A DNA stretch of 64,000 nt from assembly GCF_900101545.1 (NCBI RefSeq), contig NZ_FMZU01000012.1, positions 62,001 to 126,000 of the forward strand. Direction: 5' to 3'. Under the pieces are notes generated by a model. The model did not search any database, was not told where the DNA came from, and worked only from the letters and a program-made list of their open reading frames with translations. The stretch is from Variovorax sp. CF079. Its GTDB lineage: Bacteria > Pseudomonadota > Gammaproteobacteria > Burkholderiales > Burkholderiaceae_C. The position numbers and the translations under genes were made by a program. Positions within the stretch are counted from its first letter, which is position 1, and every line of letters starts with the position of its first letter. Positions 61,578 to 64,000 of the stretch are shown here, piece by piece.

Positions 61578-62654
61578 ATGCGCTTCATCTTCAAGACCTC
61601 CTACGCGCAGGACATCGGCCTGGCCAAGCACGGCGGCCACGTGTTCTGGTACAGCCTGCTCGGCGCGGCGCTGATCGCGGCGCCATGGCTGCTGCCCGAG
61701 TACTGGCTCGCGCAGCTGACCTTCGTGCTGATCTACGGCATCGTGGGCCTCGGCCTGATGCTCCTGGCCGGCTTCACCGGGCAGTTCTCGATCGGGCATG
61801 CGGCCTTTCTCGGCACCGGCGCCTACACGCAGGCCGTGCTCGCGAACATGGGGGTGCCCTTTCCGATCGCGATGGTGGCGGCCGCCGCGCTCTCGGCCAC
61901 GGTCGGCGTGGTGGTCGCGCTGCCTGCCTTGCGCGTCAAGGGCATCTATCTCGGCATCGCGACCCTGGCCTTCGGCTTCATCGTCGAGGAGGTGTTCGCG
62001 CGCTGGGAGAGCGTCACCGGCGGCAACTCGGGACTGCACGTGAAGTCGCCCAAGCTCTTCGGGCTGGACATCAGTTCGAGCGAAGGCTTCTACATCGTGT
62101 GCCTGGTGATCGCGGTGGTCTGCACGCTGGCCATCCTGAACCTGCTGCGCTCGCCGACCGGCCGCGCCTTCGTCGCGATCCGGGATTCGGAGATCTCGGC
62201 GCAGAGCATGGGCATCCATCTGGCGCGCTACAAGACCATGTCCTTCGCGATCTCGGCCGCATTGGCAGGGCTCGGCGGGGCGCTCTATGCACACAAGCTC
62301 AGCTTCATCTCGCCGGACCAGTTCAACATCTTGCAATCGATCGACCTGCTGCTGATGGTGGTGATCGGCGGGCTGGGCTCGGTGCACGGCGCCTTCCTCG
62401 GCGCGATCTTCCTGATCGCGATGCCGCAGCTGATCGCGCTCGGCAAGGACTGGCTGCCGCCGGTGATCGGCCAGGCGCCCGGATTGCAGGGGCTGGTCTA
62501 CGGGCTGGTGCTGATCGGCTTCGTGCTGTTCGAGCCGCTGGGCCTGTACGGGCGTTGGCTCAAGATCCGCACCTACCTCCAGCTCTTTCCGTTCTACCGC
62601 CGCGGACTGTTCAGGCGGCAGAAGTCCTTCACCAAGTCGGACAGATTGAGATGA
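61578..62654 (+). CDS. livM: LIV-type ABC transporter permease (LivM-like), cluster 2
   Basis: A 358-residue permease whose ATG follows the livH stop directly. Core features: AGFTGQFSIGHAAFLGTGAYTQAVL, LRVKGIYLGIATLAFGFIVEEVF and IRDSEISAQSMGIHLARYK. The N-terminus has a hydrophilic stretch (MRFIFKTSYAQDIGLAKHGGH) before the first membrane helix, as often in this family. The stop TGA is part of copy 2 of the intergenic repeat. It pairs with LivH2. Confidence 0.9.
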   Translation: MRFIFKTSYAQDIGLAKHGGHVFWYSLLGAALIAAPWLLPEYWLAQLTFVLIYGIVGLGLMLLAGFTGQFSIGHAAFLGTGAYTQAVLANMGVPFPIAMVAAAALSATVGVVVALPALRVKGIYLGIATLAFGFIVEEVFARWESVTGGNSGLHVKSPKLFGLDISSSEGFYIVCLVIAVVCTLAILNLLRSPTGRAFVAIRDSEISAQSMGIHLARYKTMSFAISAALAGLGGALYAHKLSFISPDQFNILQSIDLLLMVVIGGLGSVHGAFLGAIFLIAMPQLIALGKDWLPPVIGQAPGLQGLVYGLVLIGFVLFEPLGLYGRWLKIRTYLQLFPFYRRGLFRRQKSFTKSDRLR

Positions 62655-62759
62655 AGCTCTCCCCCAGGATTCGCGCACTTCGTGTCGCTTCGCCAACCAC
62701 CTCACCGGGGGCAACACCAGCGGCCCGGCAAAGCCGGTTCCGCGGTGTTCCTGGAATGG
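62651..62759. repeat. Intergenic repeat, copy 2 (109 bp)
   Basis: It begins ATGAAGCTC, with TGA serving as the livM stop, and ends GTTCCTGGAATGG 7 bp before livG. The closing 59 bp match copy 1 (52459-52517) at 57 positions. It thus fills the whole livM-livG gap. The stem CCGGC-AAA-GCCGG is conserved. It probably modulates the mRNA between the two genes or is simply a spread element. Confidence 0.8.
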
Positions 62760-62766
62760 ACAGCCA

Positions 62767-63579
62767 ATGAGCGCGGACGTTTTGCTTGCAGCCCGAGACC
62801 TGAGCGTGCGCTTCGGCGGGGTGCTGGCCGTGAACAAGGTGAGCTTCGACGTGCGGCGCGGCGAGGTGTTCACGCTGATCGGGCCCAACGGCGCCGGCAA
62901 GACCACGGTCTTCAACCTGATCAGCCGCATCTACACGCCGACCACGGGCGAGATCGTCTGGCACGGCGAGGGCGCAGCGCTCTCGCTCACGCAGCAGGCG
63001 CCGCATGCCATTGCCGCGCTCGGCATCGCGCGCACCTTCCAGAACATCGAGCTGTTCGAGCATGCGACCGTGCTGCACAACCTCCTGATCGGCCGCCACA
63101 CGCATCGCCAGACCGGCTTCTGGAGCGAGGTCTTCTTCACGCCCGCCACGCGCCGCGCCGAGATCGAGGCGCGCGAAAAAGCGGAGCGGGTGATCGACCT
63201 GCTGGACCTGCAGCATCACCGCGATTCGATGGTGGCGGGGCTACCCTACGGCGTGCGCAAGGTGGTGGAACTCGCGCGCGCGCTATGCACCGAGCCCAAG
63301 CTGCTGCTGCTCGACGAACCGTCTTCCGGGCTCAATGTCGAGGAGACGGCGGACATGGCCTTCTGGATCCAGGACATCCAGCAGGAGCTCGGCATCTCGG
63401 TGCTGATGGTGGAGCACGACATGTCGCTGGTGTCGAAGGTGTCGGACCGCGTGCTCGCGATGAACATGGGCGAGGCGCTGGCCTCGGGGACGCCGCGCGA
63501 GGTGCAGTCGGATGTGAAGGTTATCGAGGCTTATCTGGGGACTGTGGGGGATGTGAGCGGATTGAGGAGGACGGCATGA
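62767..63579 (+). CDS. livG: LIV-type ABC transporter ATP-binding protein (LivG-like), cluster 2
   Basis: A 270-residue ATPase. Walker A GPNGAGKTTVF, the Q-loop area IARTFQNIELFEHATVLHNLLIG, signature LPYGVRKVVELARAL and Walker B LLLLDEPSSGLNVEE followed by VLMVEHDMSLV. It has an about 20-residue insert (TGFWSEVFFTPATRRAEIEA) typical of LivG near aromatic or acyl-CoA pathways. The start ATG 62767 is the first after the repeat; no strong ribosome site is visible. Its stop overlaps livF (ATGA). Confidence 0.9.
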   Translation: MSADVLLAARDLSVRFGGVLAVNKVSFDVRRGEVFTLIGPNGAGKTTVFNLISRIYTPTTGEIVWHGEGAALSLTQQAPHAIAALGIARTFQNIELFEHATVLHNLLIGRHTHRQTGFWSEVFFTPATRRAEIEAREKAERVIDLLDLQHHRDSMVAGLPYGVRKVVELARALCTEPKLLLLDEPSSGLNVEETADMAFWIQDIQQELGISVLMVEHDMSLVSKVSDRVLAMNMGEALASGTPREVQSDVKVIEAYLGTVGDVSGLRRTA

Positions 63580-64000
63580 GCGACGTCGTCCTTGCGCTCC
63601 TCAACGTCGAAAGCGCCTACGGCCCCATCAAGGCCATCCGCGGCGTCAGCCTCAAGGTGCGCCAGGGCGAGATCGCCACCGTGCTGGGCTCCAACGGCGC
63701 CGGCAAGACCACCATCCTCAAGACGATCTCCGGAATCATCGATCCGAGAAAAGGCAGCATCGAATTCCAAGGTCAGAACATCACCGCCAAGGATCCTGCC
63801 CATATCGTCCAGCAAGGCCTCTCGCACGTCCCCGAAGGCCGCGAAGTGTTCCCGCTGCTGTCGGTGAAAGACAACCTGCTGATGGGCGCCTACACTCGCA
63901 CCGACCGCGACGGCGTCGCGCGCGACATCGAAACCGTCTATGGCTATTTCCCGATCCTGCGCGAGCGCGCCACGCAGGACGCCGGCCTGCTCTCCGGCGG
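63576..64000 (+). CDS. livF: LIV-type ABC transporter ATP-binding protein (LivF-like), cluster 2, partial
   Basis: ATG 63576 opens a frame that runs to the window end; about 141 residues are visible. MSDVVLALLNVESAYGPIKAIRGVSLKVRQGEIATVLGSNGAGKTTILKTISG gives the N-terminus and Walker A. GLSHVPEGREVFPLLSVKDNLLMGAYTRTDRDGVARD is the LivF-type helical subdomain (PEGRxxFP). The visible part ends at LLSGG, the first half of the signature motif. The remainder and probably the binding-protein gene lie beyond 64000. Confidence 0.9.
   Translation, partial: MSDVVLALLNVESAYGPIKAIRGVSLKVRQGEIATVLGSNGAGKTTILKTISGIIDPRKGSIEFQGQNITAKDPAHIVQQGLSHVPEGREVFPLLSVKDNLLMGAYTRTDRDGVARDIETVYGYFPILRERATQDAGLLSG

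Noticed and set aside
1..64000. tRNA/rRNA genes, CRISPR arrays, insertion sequences, prophage
   Set aside because: No cloverleaf-type or rRNA sequence, no regularly spaced repeats, and no transposase, integrase or phage structural gene was recognised.

Overview
The window reads as chromosomal DNA of a high-GC betaproteobacterium of the Burkholderiales, most likely a Comamonadaceae member close to Variovorax. This is an inference from gene content: two LIV-type ABC transporter clusters with CoA ligases, a Bug/TctC solute-binding protein, isoquinoline-1-oxidoreductase-type molybdoenzymes, Ohr/OhrR, and dense operons with ATGA stop-start overlaps. I saw no rRNA, tRNA, CRISPR array, prophage or insertion sequence, and no intergenic stretch reaches 300 bp.

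Layout. 1-1224: an AraC-type regulator cut by the window edge and apparently frameshifted, then a PA2169-family four-helix protein. 1358-11035 (minus strand): a long catabolic/uptake operon made of an acyl-CoA synthetase, LivG, LivH, LivM, LivK, LivF, a phenylacetate-CoA-ligase-like enzyme and a cytosine-deaminase-type amidohydrolase. It diverges from a Crp/Fnr regulator (11121) across a perfect TTGTCGTT palindrome. 11866-16350: a degenerate SRAP protein, an SDR, a B3/4-domain protein, and a TctC plus AraC pair. 16489-26938: potassium uptake. kup diverges from a kdp operon (small peptide, kdpF, A, B, C, second small peptide, kdpD, kdpE) behind a KdpE site much like the one I recall from E. coli. 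26949-33074: an RluF-type pseudouridine synthase, a two-subunit molybdenum hydroxylase, a QseBC/PmrAB-like two-component system and a TerB protein. 33188-36000: a membrane Ser/Thr kinase coupled to an OmpA-type lipoprotein.

36006-41022: a second molybdenum hydroxylase with its [2Fe-2S] subunit, an SDR and a cytochrome c, divergent from a LysR regulator. 41237-43425: two small secreted proteins with internal repeats flank a lipoprotein metallo-beta-lactamase and a truncated SDR. 43432-48757 (minus): a compact secreted-fibre-like locus (two pilin-like proteins, an accessory protein, a PapD-like chaperone, an outer-membrane barrel with a C-terminal SdrD-B-like domain, and a nearby small secreted protein). 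49034-52416: htpG and a cytochrome P450. 52573-57527 (minus): SrkA kinase, a DUF2855 protein, Ohr/OhrR, enoyl-CoA hydratase and 3-hydroxyacyl-CoA dehydrogenase. 57587-59756: purT and an HSL-family esterase. 59890-64000: an AraC regulator leading into a second liv cluster that runs off the window.

The strongest non-gene signals are these. A promoter layout with CTAA half-sites, exactly 10 nt upstream of a TAG-type -10 element, recurs at three promoters and looks like an OmpR/PmrA-class response-regulator site. Two copies of a ~105-109 bp intergenic repeat each start inside a stop codon. A REP-like sequence is translated in frame inside the P450 gene. Convergent stop codons are embedded in a perfect 24 bp palindrome. 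Two unlisted small membrane peptides sit in the kdp operon. The fibre-like locus at 43.4-48.8 kb is the best candidate for an undescribed system.
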